Of a DNA stretch of 53,095 nt, positions 8,666 through 17,532 are shown one piece after another. A program made the translations under genes and the position numbers. Under the pieces are notes generated by a model. That model was not told the origin of the DNA. It made no database searches and saw nothing but the letters and a program-made list of their open reading frames with translations. The stretch's first letter is position 1. The number at the start of each line of letters is the position of its first letter. The DNA comes from Blastococcus sp. CCUG 61487 (GTDB lineage Bacteria; Actinomycetota; Actinomycetes; Mycobacteriales; Geodermatophilaceae): positions 1 to 53,095 of the forward strand of contig NZ_LWUA01000263.1 in the NCBI RefSeq assembly GCF_005222955.1, given 5' to 3'.

Positions 8666-9126
8666 TGGCCACGGCGGGCTGGAACGGGAGATCGCCTCGG
8701 TCGGACCGCTGGGCATCGGTGCTGGGCGAGGATTGGTCGCCGGGTGCTGCGGCGCAGGGTCATGAGGCGCTGCGAGCCGAGGTGCGGGAGACGCTCGAGT
8801 CGCTGTGCCAACCGGTCTCGTACTGCCGGATGGGTACGGACGACGCCGCGGTGGTGGACTCGAAGCTGCGGGTGGACGGCATCGAGGAGCTGCGCGTGGC
8901 CGTCGCCTCGGTCATGCCCACGCTGATGCGCGGCAGGACGAACCTGCCGTCGACCATGATCGGCGAGCGCTCGGCCGACCTGATCCTCGGCCGCACCAGT
9001 GCAGTAGCGGCGGCGTCCCCTCAATGGCGCAATTCCCCTAGCAATCGGACACTCACATTTCGAAGTAGCGGTCGCCCTCGCGGGCGGGCAGCTGCCCCTG
9101 CGACCGAGCCCTCAATCGGGCTTTGA
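8665..9126 (+). pseudogene. Decayed C-terminal fragment of a GMC oxidoreductase
   Basis: An open stretch of 153 residues whose middle part (about residues 35-115) matches the C-terminal end of choline-dehydrogenase-like GMC flavoenzymes: CRMGTDDAAVVDSKLRVDG, EELRVAVASVMPT, GRTNLPSTMIGERSADLILG. The N-terminal FAD domain is absent. The usual HPVGT with the catalytic histidine reads QPVSY, so the active site is lost, while the second catalytic Asn (in GRTNLP) survives. After about 9000 the composition falls and similarity ends, marking the boundary with the toxin island. It may still be translated, since ATG 8665 overlaps the crtI stop, but function is unlikely. Confidence 0.7.
9107..9122 (-). 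terminator. Weak hairpin downstream of the immunity gene
   Basis: AGCCC (9107-9111) and GGGCT (9118-9122) can pair around a six-base loop. On the minus strand it follows the immunity gene stop by about 65 bases. A 12-bp palindrome GGGCAGCTGCCC lies at 9086-9097. Both are modest structures; terminator function is only a possibility. Confidence 0.3.
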
Positions 9127-9187
9127 CTGTTGACGCAGCCTTCGCGCCGCCGGATGTAGAAGTCGCAACTAGCGGTCGGTCGTCCTC

Positions 9188-9427
9188 TTATTCGTAGACA
9201 GCCGCGGCGAACAGCAGTTCAGCAACTAGGCGCCAGGCCTTCTCGGGGAGAGTGGCATATGCGGCTAAGGGGCCTGATCCGGCATCAACCACGAACGCTT
9301 GCATTTGCTCTAGAAAGTCATCCAGAGACGCGATTGCATGCACAGCGTCGTCTGCCCGTAGTTGCCCGAGAAAGTTGGCCAATGACTGGGCGTCTGACAC
9401 GTTTCTAATAGCGTCGTCTATCTCCAT
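9188..9427 (-). CDS. Candidate immunity protein of the Rhs toxin
   Basis: A 79-residue acidic, helical protein that starts MEIDDAIRNVSDAQSLANFL and ends EKAWRLVAELLFAAAVYE. The ending pattern W..vAelL.AA..YE resembles small proteins annotated as DUF7660-type immunity proteins, but this is a tentative match. Its ATG at 9427 lies inside the last codons of the toxin gene, with GGAAGGAG eight bases upstream, also inside the toxin gene, so it is translated from the same message right after the toxin. Size, acidity, position and lower GC are all typical of an immunity gene cognate to the preceding C-terminal toxin. Confidence 0.75.
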   Translation of the reverse strand: MEIDDAIRNVSDAQSLANFLGQLRADDAVHAIASLDDFLEQMQAFVVDAGSGPLAAYATLPEKAWRLVAELLFAAAVYE

Positions 9428-12400
9428 CGAATACTCCTTCCACCGTTACGCGTCGTGAACTTTCGTGTCCATTCGCGGGCAACTTCTCGCTTCGTTGCCA
9501 TTCGATAGGGCATCATCACACCAGCCTGCTTGAATGCCCCCAGGCGTCGATTGTCCAATGAGTAAAGGGTTCCCCCGCGATTCACCAGCCTAACGGCTGG
9601 TACCGACCCAGGACTAATCTTTCCCGATCGAAGGCCCGCCGCCAATCCGGCTACAGACTGGCCATCTCTGAACGTCTTCTTTGCGCTGGATTGCGTGTAC
9701 CGAACCACAGCGGGATCGATCACCTGACACGACGAGTTGTGGACCAGCGTGCCAACCTGGTGGCTGCCAACGAGGTACGTATGCACGTTGGCAACTGCGA
9801 GGTTGTAGACGGTTCGGCCGGCTACCCACCCGTAGTCGACCACGTTGGTAATGACCAGGGGCACCCCGGTGGCACCAATGGTCGCGTCTCCGACCCGAAG
9901 GTCTTGGGCGTCGGTCCAGCCAGGCCCTTCGACCCAGATGGGGTGGTTCGCCGTGGCGATCCACGTGTCACTGCCTGGGAGGTCTTCCGTGCGGCCATCG
10001 CTGGAAGGTGCCCGAGCGGTGGTGACTTCGATGAGATGCTTGTCCCCACGACCCACAATGACGTTAAGAACGGGTTGAGCGGTGAGCTCGCCCGTGAGGG
10101 GGTGCCTGGCAGCAACCAAGTCACCGACCTGAACGTCGCTGATTGGTCGAGTGGTTCCGTCGGTCATAAGCACAGCCGTCTCCGGCGTGAAGCTGTTGCA
10201 TTTACTCAGCTTGTTGACCGAGGCCCCGATCTTGGATGCAACGCGACCGCCGGCTCGTGCGGCTGCGAAGCCGGCCTTGGCGGCCGCCCCACCACCCGGA
10301 ACCATCGCGGCGGCTGCGACGACGCCCATCTCAAAGGCTTTCCTCTTGTTGCCGGTCGCCGCGTAGGCGCCGGCGGAGATTGCTCCCGCCGCTGCTCCGA
10401 TGGGCCCGGGAACCACGGTGGCCACGACTTCGGAGACCTTGGCGACCTTCTTCATGGCCTTCTTGAGGATCTTGGGCATCCCCCACTGGCCGTCGAGGTC
10501 GACGCAATTGACCGGGTCGCCGGAGCAGTAGTCGTAGGCCGTCGCGTTGCCGCCCGGTGAGGGGTCGCGGGACCAGAACCGGCCGGTGGCCGGGTCGTAG
10601 AGCCGCACCCCCATGAGCAGCACGCCGGCAAGTGCGTCGGCCGAGCGCTGCTTGCCGCCCAACCAGCCGTACCGGCCGTCCTTGGCGGGCGCCTGGCCGG
10701 CGGTGACGATCCGCCCGCCGATGTTGGACCCTTGGGTGTTCAGGTCGGTCAGGTTGCCGAACTCGTCGGCGGTCTGATGCCTCAGCCCCGTCCAGTCGGC
10801 GGTGTTCTCGCCGTCCCGGATCGGCAGCGTCGTCATCACACTGCCGTGCAGGTCGATTAGCTGCAGGACCTGATCGCCGTCCTTGCCGGTCTGCATGGCC
10901 AAGTTGCCGTCCAGGCCGTCGACATAGCGGGTGATCTCGTCCGGCAGCGACGCGTCCTCTGCGATCCACGCCGGGGAGTCCGAATCGGAGTCGTAGTGGT
11001 TGACCTTGGTGACCGCCTCCTGCCAGCCGGCCACCCCGTCACCGCCGACCGCCCACGCCTGATTGGTATAGGAGGCGAACCGGCCGATCGCATCCAGCGT
11101 CCAGGTCTGGCGGGCGACGCCGTCGATCGTCTGGGAGGCGATCAGGTCGTTGGCGTAGTACGCATTCGCCACGCTCACGCCCGGAGAGCCACGTACCGGC
11201 GCAGTCGTAATGCGACCGAGCGGGTCGTACACCCACGGGCCCCCGTCGACCACGGACTCCGACAGGAGCCGGTCGGCCGAGTCATAGGCGTAGCTGTTGG
11301 TCATCAGTGCAACCGATCCGGGGTCGGCCGGGTCCACGCAGGTACCCGTGTCCGACACCGCCGTCGCCAACGACAGCCGGTTCCCTCGGGCGTCGTATGT
11401 GTACTTGCGGGCGGCGCACACCGACGTACCGCCGATGTTGTCCTGCGCGTCGGTCAGGCGACCCAGGGCGTCATAGATGTAGCGCTTGCTCGCCGCGTTC
11501 GTGACGTGGGTGACCATCTGCCCGGAGCTGTTCTCCAGCGCGGCCGACGAGGAGATGACCGCGCCGTCCGACGTGCGCACGTAGCTGCGCGAGATCGGCG
11601 TGCGGTTGGCGTCATAGCCGATCCGCAGCTCCACCCCGCCGGGCAGCGACTGCTCCGTCACCTGTCCGCCGGGGCCGTAGGAAGCGGTGATGTCACCGCC
11701 CACGGAGTCGGTGACCTTCGTGACAAACCCGCGGGGCTCCTCGGTGCGGTCGTAGGTGAACTCCGTCCACCCTGTGTCGTCGGTGACCCTCGTCGGCTTG
11801 CCGTACTGATCGAAGACGCTGGTGGTGGTGCCACCGTTGCCGTCCTCGTACTCGGTCATGCGGCCGAGCTGATCGAAGGTCTTCCGGATCGTCGACGTCA
11901 CCGTGCCGGTGACCGGGTCTTGCCCTTCGATCGTGGTGACGTCACCGGTCCCAGCGTCGTAGAGGTTGACCGTCTTGAAGACCGGTACACCGGCGCCGTC
12001 ACCCGACGCAGCGATCGAGACGGACATGACGCGATCGGCGGCGTCGTACTCCGTGACCGTGGTGCGGGACTGCGTCGTCGTAGCGCCGTTGACCGGGCCG
12101 GTGGCCGACTCGGTCACCGAGACGATCGACCCATGCCGGTTGTAGGCGGTGACGTGCTTGACCGGCAGCTCGCTGGCCATCCGAGCGGGGTCGTGGCCGG
12201 TGACGGGCCCGGCCACGTAGTTCATGCACGGCAGGCCGGCGTACGCAGGCTTGTTGCCGCACTCCGCTCTCTGCGGGTTCGGCCCGGCGCTGTAGTAGAC
12301 GGCGATGTTGGTGCGCGCGTCGGTGCCGTTGGCGCCGATGCCGCGCGACTCGACCGCCTTGCCCTGCGCGTCGTACCGGACGAACGCCGACAGGTTGGCA

Positions 12401-15400
12401 CCGGTGGCGTCGAAGGTGGTCACGGTCGGCTGACCGATCTTCCATCCCGAGGTCGGCCCGATGGGTGACTGCCCGTCGATCGGGTTGTAGCCCATCGTCG
12501 TCACTTCGACGTCCACGAGCTGCTCTGGACTTGACCCGGCGATCAGCAAGGCCTCGGTCTGCGTGGTGGCCAGGTGGTAGGCCACACCGTCGGGCTTACC
12601 CTCGTCGTATGCGTAGGTAGTCAGGTCGTGGACGAGGTGGACGTTGGTCGGGTCGTTGCCGACCGCCAGCTTCACGAGCGGCCCGCGGGACCGGAGGAGA
12701 TCCAGTCCCTCCGGCCCGTACGTGGACAGGCTGGAGAGTGCGACCGCCCGGGCCGCCGTGTCGGCCTCACTCAGGCCCAGTGCTTCCAGGTCCACGGCCG
12801 CCGTTGGCATCTGTCCGAGGGCCAGCAGCCGGTTGGTGGCATCGAGGGACCGGACGACGTTCCCGTACTGGTCGTACTCCGCGGTGTCGATGTAGCCGGC
12901 CACCGGAGCATCCGGCCCGGACGGCGTCGCCGAGTTCACTTCACGGCCGGACGCATCTAGGTAGTGCACGACCGCGGACTTGTAGCCGTCCGGTCCGGGT
13001 GCCGTTGCCGTCGCGGTGGTCAGGCCGGGCGGGTTCTCCGGGCCGAAGATCGCGGTGGCGTCCGTGGGCCCGTACCGCTGCGCCCAGGTGGCGATCGTGT
13101 CGGGGTCGAGGTCGTAGGGGCCACCGGCCGAGCGGGTGATCGGTACGTTGTAGACGACACTGCTGGTGGTGTCCGGGCCGACCTGAGCAACGGTGCCGGG
13201 CACCAGGGAGGCTCGCGAGACGGTGCGGAGCCGGCCGGAGCTGCGGTCGATCAGGTCACCGGCACCGACCGTCGAATTGGCGCCGCCGGTGCCGTAGACG
13301 AACGTCCACGGAAGCTCCCCGGGCGGGGCGAGCGTGATCACTCGTCCGTCGGCGTCGTACTCGTAGCTGGTCTTCAGCGCCGGGGTGATGCGCGGGTCCC
13401 AGACCTCGCGGAGGCGGCCCTGGGTGTCGTAGGCGTACAGCACGGCGTCGACCGCCTCGGTCTGCGTCGCGGTCGCCGACGGCGACGACAACAGCCGGAC
13501 CTTGGACAGTTGATCGCCGTAGGCGCCGAAACTCGACGAGGTTGCTGTCGTTCCGGTCGCGTAGACGAGCTCGAGGACCTCGCAGCCGACCGCCGGGTCG
13601 GCGCCGGTGCAGGCACCAGGGTTGTGGGGCCAGCTATCGACGCCCGGCTCGACCGGAGCGATCATCCGGGCCAGCCGCACCCGGCCATTCACCTGCTCGT
13701 ACACCAGTCTGGTCTGCCCCGATGCGACCGGAGGCGCAGTGGTGACCAAAGCCGAATCGAGCGCTGCCGGCTGACGGGCGAAGTCACTGACGGTGCCGTC
13801 GAGTTCGGTCAGCCGCCAAGTGCCAGGTCCGGTGGACGCGAGACGCAATCCCTCCGCTCCAGGCTCCGGCAGCCAGTTCGCGCCACCTCCGGTGAACCAG
13901 ATCTCGTCCCCGCCGGACAGGTGCAGGGTGGCGACGTCGGGGTAGGGCTGGCTGATCCGGGTGTAGGCGGTGCCGGTGGCGTGATCTGCGGTGCCCAGCG
14001 ACCACTGGCGGCCCAACGGGGCCCAGACCTCACGGACCGAGAGGTCGTCGAAGAAGACCTCCGTTCCGGTCGTGGAAAAGCCGTTGTAGAGCTTGACGTG
14101 AGGAGAGTTCGCCGAGGCCGGCAGCGCGACGTCGTAGCTGAGGTGCTGCCAGACGTCGGTCGCAGTTGCCTTCGGGGACGGGATCTCGTTCCACTTCCCC
14201 GCGTCGTGGTAGGTGGTGACCAGGCCGATGCCCAGGGAGCTCGCCGGCTGGAGCCCAGTAGCCGCCGGAACGTAGATCCATCCGCTGACCCGATAGGTGC
14301 GGCCTGGCTGCATGCCAATGAGGCCGCCGTCGGGTGCGACCGCCCAGGCGTAGCTGATGCTGGTGCCCCCCGTTGGGACGACGCGCAGCGAGTCGCCGCC
14401 TCCGTGTCCCCGCGTGGTCACGCGCGAGAAGGAAGCGCCGTCGGGTCTGTATCCGTCAGCCGAGGCGATCGTCTGCTGGGCGCTGGTCAGGCGATCCGCC
14501 TGCAGCTCGTACCCTGCGTCGACGTCGCGGCTGGAAGTCGTTCGTTCGATGGAGAGGCCGAACTCGTCGATGTCGGTGCTCGAGAGCCGGTAGTCGCCGG
14601 TGAGCAAGTTGACGGTGCCGGGGCCGATGGAGTCGGTGGCGGCGTTCTGCGCGTCCGGAGAGACGGTGACCGTCACCCATGGCGTGGAATATGCCCCAGT
14701 GCCCTGATCGTCCTCCGCCAGGATCGCCTGCACCTGAACGGGTCCGGGAACGTGACCCAGCGTCAAGCCGGCGTCCCAGGTCGCGTAATCCCCGAGGACG
14801 CTCAGCTCGCTCCACTGGCTGGTGACCGATCCGCCGTTCGAACGGGTCAGCGCGGCGAGGTCGATGTCCTGGCTGGGTGTATCGGGGCCGCGACGCCACA
14901 CGAACTTGACGTGGGAGAACGCCGCCTCCCCCTTGACCGCCAGACGGACCCGGCGGACCACCTGCGAGCCTTCGATGGGTGAGACCAGCGCCCCGCGGCC
15001 TACGTAGAAGACGTGACTCACGACTGGGGACAGGTTCCCGGCCTTGTCGACCGACCTCACCTGCAGCACGTGTCGACCATTGGTCGGCGGAGTCACCGAC
15101 AAGGTGGTGCTGCCGGAGGCCGCCAGTCGCGTGTCCGGTGTCTTGTCGAGCGCCCAGTCGAATCCGGCGAGGCCGGGATCGACCGCCGGCATCGTCAACG
15201 TGAACGTGCCAGCCTCGTGCTCTGCCTTGTGCCACCCGCCGTCACTGGGGTAATCCGTCGACGACACGATCGGCGCAGCCGGCGCCTGGGAGTCGATCGT
15301 GATCATGGGGGTGAAACCCGTGTTCTGCCGGTTCCACTCGATGCCGTCGTGCGAGTGGGCGACGAACTTGTACGACTTCCCGTCGTGCATGACGCCCGCA

Positions 15401-17331
15401 GGAACTTGCACGCCCGTCGTCCAGCCGACGGGCATAGGAGGAGCCCACCCTTCCCAGACGATGCCGGCGTTGTGCTCGTAGAGCTGGAAGAAGACGCTGA
15501 CCGTCCCCTCGCCGTCGATGTCCACCGTGTTCACGGTGAGCTCAGGCGTGGTGGTCGGTGACCAGTAGGTCGTGCCGTCGAACGTCGCGCTGCCGTACCT
15601 GGGGTTGGCGGCCGCGCCCGGGGGCGTGTTCCAGTGGATCCAGAGGCTGGGGACGACGTACGGCGAGTTGGCCGAGGTGAACTTCTTCCACCCCTCGTTT
15701 CGGCTCTCGTTCGTAGCCTTGAGACCGAGCCCGACGTGGCCCGCGCCCGCGTTCGACCAGCCCTGGATCATCGAGGTGAGGTCCGCCGAGACCCAGCCCT
15801 GCCCGCAAGCTCCGGAACCGAGCGTTTCCCACGAGGCTGCCCTGGGCGCACCCCAGAACGGCTGGGCGTAGATCCGCGTGTTGTGGTCGGCCGCGAAGGT
15901 GTCCCACACCTGCCACTCTGTCGGGGCGCAGGACCAGGAGTGGAAGTTCCACAGATCCAGGCGTGCGTTGAGGATCGTCTTGTAACGGATTCCTGAGAGA
16001 TCCAGGTTGATGAACGAGCGGGCGACGGTCCACCCGCCGTCGTAGGTACCGATCCGCAGCTCGGGACTACCGGACTGGTCGCTGTTGAACCCGTGCTGCA
16101 CCCACGTGTCGAAGCCGTAGATCCACTGCCACTCCGGATCCACCACGACCGGGTACTCGGTCGCCGGGTCCTGGAGGAAGGCGGCGTCCGGACTGAGGGA
16201 CAGCTCGACCACCCCGGGTGCGACCACCGCGGCCGCCGTCTCCAGCGGCAGCGCGGTACTCGCCTTGGCCTCGGCAGCCTTCTCAGACGCGACCTGTCCG
16301 GCGTCTTCTCCCGGCTCGACCGGGGAGTTGTGGGGCAGGGGCGGAACGGTCGAGGGCGCTGGGAAAGGGGGAACGTCGGAGCCCGGCAGAGGAACAGACG
16401 GCGGCGTCGACGGCTGTGCACCTGCCGGAGTGACCTTCCACTCCGGCTGCGGGGAGAGCCCTCCCTCGGGTGCATCATCGGCACGTTCCCACGGTCGAGT
16501 GATGGGATTGAGCCGCTCCAGGTCGACAGCCGCATCCCAGACGAGCGGAGTCGCGGACGAGCCGATGACCTCTCCGGCGCCGTCGGTGTACTGCACACCA
16601 CCGCCAGGCGTCGGTGCCGCCGTCACCCCGTCCCCCACGACAGTGAGGGACAGGTCGAGCGGTGCGTCATCAGCAGGCCGCTCCTTCACCACGAAGAACT
16701 GCTCGTAGCCGGTGCGCGTCGCCTCGATGACCAGGTTCAGGCCAGGCCGTACGTCCTCGTAGACGGCCCGTGGCCCCTCCAGCTGCGGTGCCGGCAGATC
16801 CCCCCTCCAGGCGAGACTCACGGTCTCCTCGGTCTCACCCGTCATCGAGACGAGGACGCCCTGTTCAGGCGCTTGCTCGCCGGCGAGCTGCAGATCGATG
16901 ACGTGCGCCTTCGGGCGGACCGACCCGTCATCGGCCACCTCGAGGGTGAGGTCGACCGGAGTCCAGTCGGCTGATGACGTGCCGTCGCCCGTGTCAGTCG
17001 GCACCCAGATGGGCCCGGATGCCTGCCCGGTCGTCATGGTGCCGTCGGGCAACGCGAAGGTGGACGACGTCACCGTCCGCTCCCCGACGACCTCCACCCG
17101 TTCGTTCTCGAGTCGGGCGATGGTCTTGGCCGTGGGGATGTCAGGCGCCTCGAGCACACCCTCCGGCGTGCGGGTCGGCTCCTCCTGAGCGGGCGGCGTC
17201 TGCACCGGCGCCGCCTGCGCACCCGTGGCCATGAGCACCATCTCGGCGAGCAGCGCGCCGCTCAGCGCGATGACGAGGACGCCCCTCGCACGCCACTTGG
17301 AAACAGGGCTGGAACCGTGACGTGGGGACAC
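9418..17331 (-). CDS. Secreted YD-repeat/Rhs polymorphic toxin with HINT domain
   Basis: A 2637-residue secreted toxin. Residues 1-40 are a signal peptide (hydrophobic VLVIALSGALLAEMVLMATG, cleavage after AQA). About 394-570 is a DNRLRE-like domain (PVVVDPEWQW, RSFINLDLSG, GQGWVSADLTSMIQGW). About 575-910 holds Ig-like and linker segments; about 1300-2260 holds YD repeats, closing with FWSRDPSPGGNATAYDYCSG and DPVNCVDLDGQWG. A HINT autoprotease follows, from Cys2378 (CNSFTPETAVLMTDG) through NHPIWVEG to LVHN2532, predicting cleavage before Ser2533. The released 105-residue toxin contains LYSLDNRRLGAFKQAGV, which recalls the ParB/sulfiredoxin-like fold. The immunity gene overlaps its 3' end. 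Codon bias weakens from about 9700 down, a sign of exchange of the toxin tip. Start: ATG 17331, needed for the signal peptide. Confidence 0.9.
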   Translation of the reverse strand: MSPRHGSSPVSKWRARGVLVIALSGALLAEMVLMATGAQAAPVQTPPAQEEPTRTPEGVLEAPDIPTAKTIARLENERVEVVGERTVTSSTFALPDGTMTTGQASGPIWVPTDTGDGTSSADWTPVDLTLEVADDGSVRPKAHVIDLQLAGEQAPEQGVLVSMTGETEETVSLAWRGDLPAPQLEGPRAVYEDVRPGLNLVIEATRTGYEQFFVVKERPADDAPLDLSLTVVGDGVTAAPTPGGGVQYTDGAGEVIGSSATPLVWDAAVDLERLNPITRPWERADDAPEGGLSPQPEWKVTPAGAQPSTPPSVPLPGSDVPPFPAPSTVPPLPHNSPVEPGEDAGQVASEKAAEAKASTALPLETAAAVVAPGVVELSLSPDAAFLQDPATEYPVVVDPEWQWIYGFDTWVQHGFNSDQSGSPELRIGTYDGGWTVARSFINLDLSGIRYKTILNARLDLWNFHSWSCAPTEWQVWDTFAADHNTRIYAQPFWGAPRAASWETLGSGACGQGWVSADLTSMIQGWSNAGAGHVGLGLKATNESRNEGWKKFTSANSPYVVPSLWIHWNTPPGAAANPRYGSATFDGTTYWSPTTTPELTVNTVDIDGEGTVSVFFQLYEHNAGIVWEGWAPPMPVGWTTGVQVPAGVMHDGKSYKFVAHSHDGIEWNRQNTGFTPMITIDSQAPAAPIVSSTDYPSDGGWHKAEHEAGTFTLTMPAVDPGLAGFDWALDKTPDTRLAASGSTTLSVTPPTNGRHVLQVRSVDKAGNLSPVVSHVFYVGRGALVSPIEGSQVVRRVRLAVKGEAAFSHVKFVWRRGPDTPSQDIDLAALTRSNGGSVTSQWSELSVLGDYATWDAGLTLGHVPGPVQVQAILAEDDQGTGAYSTPWVTVTVSPDAQNAATDSIGPGTVNLLTGDYRLSSTDIDEFGLSIERTTSSRDVDAGYELQADRLTSAQQTIASADGYRPDGASFSRVTTRGHGGGDSLRVVPTGGTSISYAWAVAPDGGLIGMQPGRTYRVSGWIYVPAATGLQPASSLGIGLVTTYHDAGKWNEIPSPKATATDVWQHLSYDVALPASANSPHVKLYNGFSTTGTEVFFDDLSVREVWAPLGRQWSLGTADHATGTAYTRISQPYPDVATLHLSGGDEIWFTGGGANWLPEPGAEGLRLASTGPGTWRLTELDGTVSDFARQPAALDSALVTTAPPVASGQTRLVYEQVNGRVRLARMIAPVEPGVDSWPHNPGACTGADPAVGCEVLELVYATGTTATSSSFGAYGDQLSKVRLLSSPSATATQTEAVDAVLYAYDTQGRLREVWDPRITPALKTSYEYDADGRVITLAPPGELPWTFVYGTGGANSTVGAGDLIDRSSGRLRTVSRASLVPGTVAQVGPDTTSSVVYNVPITRSAGGPYDLDPDTIATWAQRYGPTDATAIFGPENPPGLTTATATAPGPDGYKSAVVHYLDASGREVNSATPSGPDAPVAGYIDTAEYDQYGNVVRSLDATNRLLALGQMPTAAVDLEALGLSEADTAARAVALSSLSTYGPEGLDLLRSRGPLVKLAVGNDPTNVHLVHDLTTYAYDEGKPDGVAYHLATTQTEALLIAGSSPEQLVDVEVTTMGYNPIDGQSPIGPTSGWKIGQPTVTTFDATGANLSAFVRYDAQGKAVESRGIGANGTDARTNIAVYYSAGPNPQRAECGNKPAYAGLPCMNYVAGPVTGHDPARMASELPVKHVTAYNRHGSIVSVTESATGPVNGATTTQSRTTVTEYDAADRVMSVSIAASGDGAGVPVFKTVNLYDAGTGDVTTIEGQDPVTGTVTSTIRKTFDQLGRMTEYEDGNGGTTTSVFDQYGKPTRVTDDTGWTEFTYDRTEEPRGFVTKVTDSVGGDITASYGPGGQVTEQSLPGGVELRIGYDANRTPISRSYVRTSDGAVISSSAALENSSGQMVTHVTNAASKRYIYDALGRLTDAQDNIGGTSVCAARKYTYDARGNRLSLATAVSDTGTCVDPADPGSVALMTNSYAYDSADRLLSESVVDGGPWVYDPLGRITTAPVRGSPGVSVANAYYANDLIASQTIDGVARQTWTLDAIGRFASYTNQAWAVGGDGVAGWQEAVTKVNHYDSDSDSPAWIAEDASLPDEITRYVDGLDGNLAMQTGKDGDQVLQLIDLHGSVMTTLPIRDGENTADWTGLRHQTADEFGNLTDLNTQGSNIGGRIVTAGQAPAKDGRYGWLGGKQRSADALAGVLLMGVRLYDPATGRFWSRDPSPGGNATAYDYCSGDPVNCVDLDGQWGMPKILKKAMKKVAKVSEVVATVVPGPIGAAAGAISAGAYAATGNKRKAFEMGVVAAAAMVPGGGAAAKAGFAAARAGGRVASKIGASVNKLSKCNSFTPETAVLMTDGTTRPISDVQVGDLVAARHPLTGELTAQPVLNVIVGRGDKHLIEVTTARAPSSDGRTEDLPGSDTWIATANHPIWVEGPGWTDAQDLRVGDATIGATGVPLVITNVVDYGWVAGRTVYNLAVANVHTYLVGSHQVGTLVHNSSCQVIDPAVVRYTQSSAKKTFRDGQSVAGLAAGLRSGKISPGSVPAVRLVNRGGTLYSLDNRRLGAFKQAGVMMPYRMATKREVAREWTRKFTTRNGGRSIRWR

Positions 17332-17532
17332 GAGACCTCATCCGGACGACTGCAGGAACGAGGGCTTGAGGTCCTCGCTCGCCCCTGACCGGGGCGTTCG
17401 CCGGAAATGTCGCAGCCCGAACAACTCAATGGCTCCGATACATGGTTGCGGTCCTGCAGCGCCGCGCCTCAGTGGCCCCGGCGGTCACGCGTACCTCACG
17501 CGCCTCTTAGGTCGCGCTACCGCGGGGAACGG

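Noticed and set aside
9000-9187. Insertion sequence or transposase at the toxin island edge
   Set aside because: The sequence has no transposase frame or clear terminal inverted repeats; only short palindromes.
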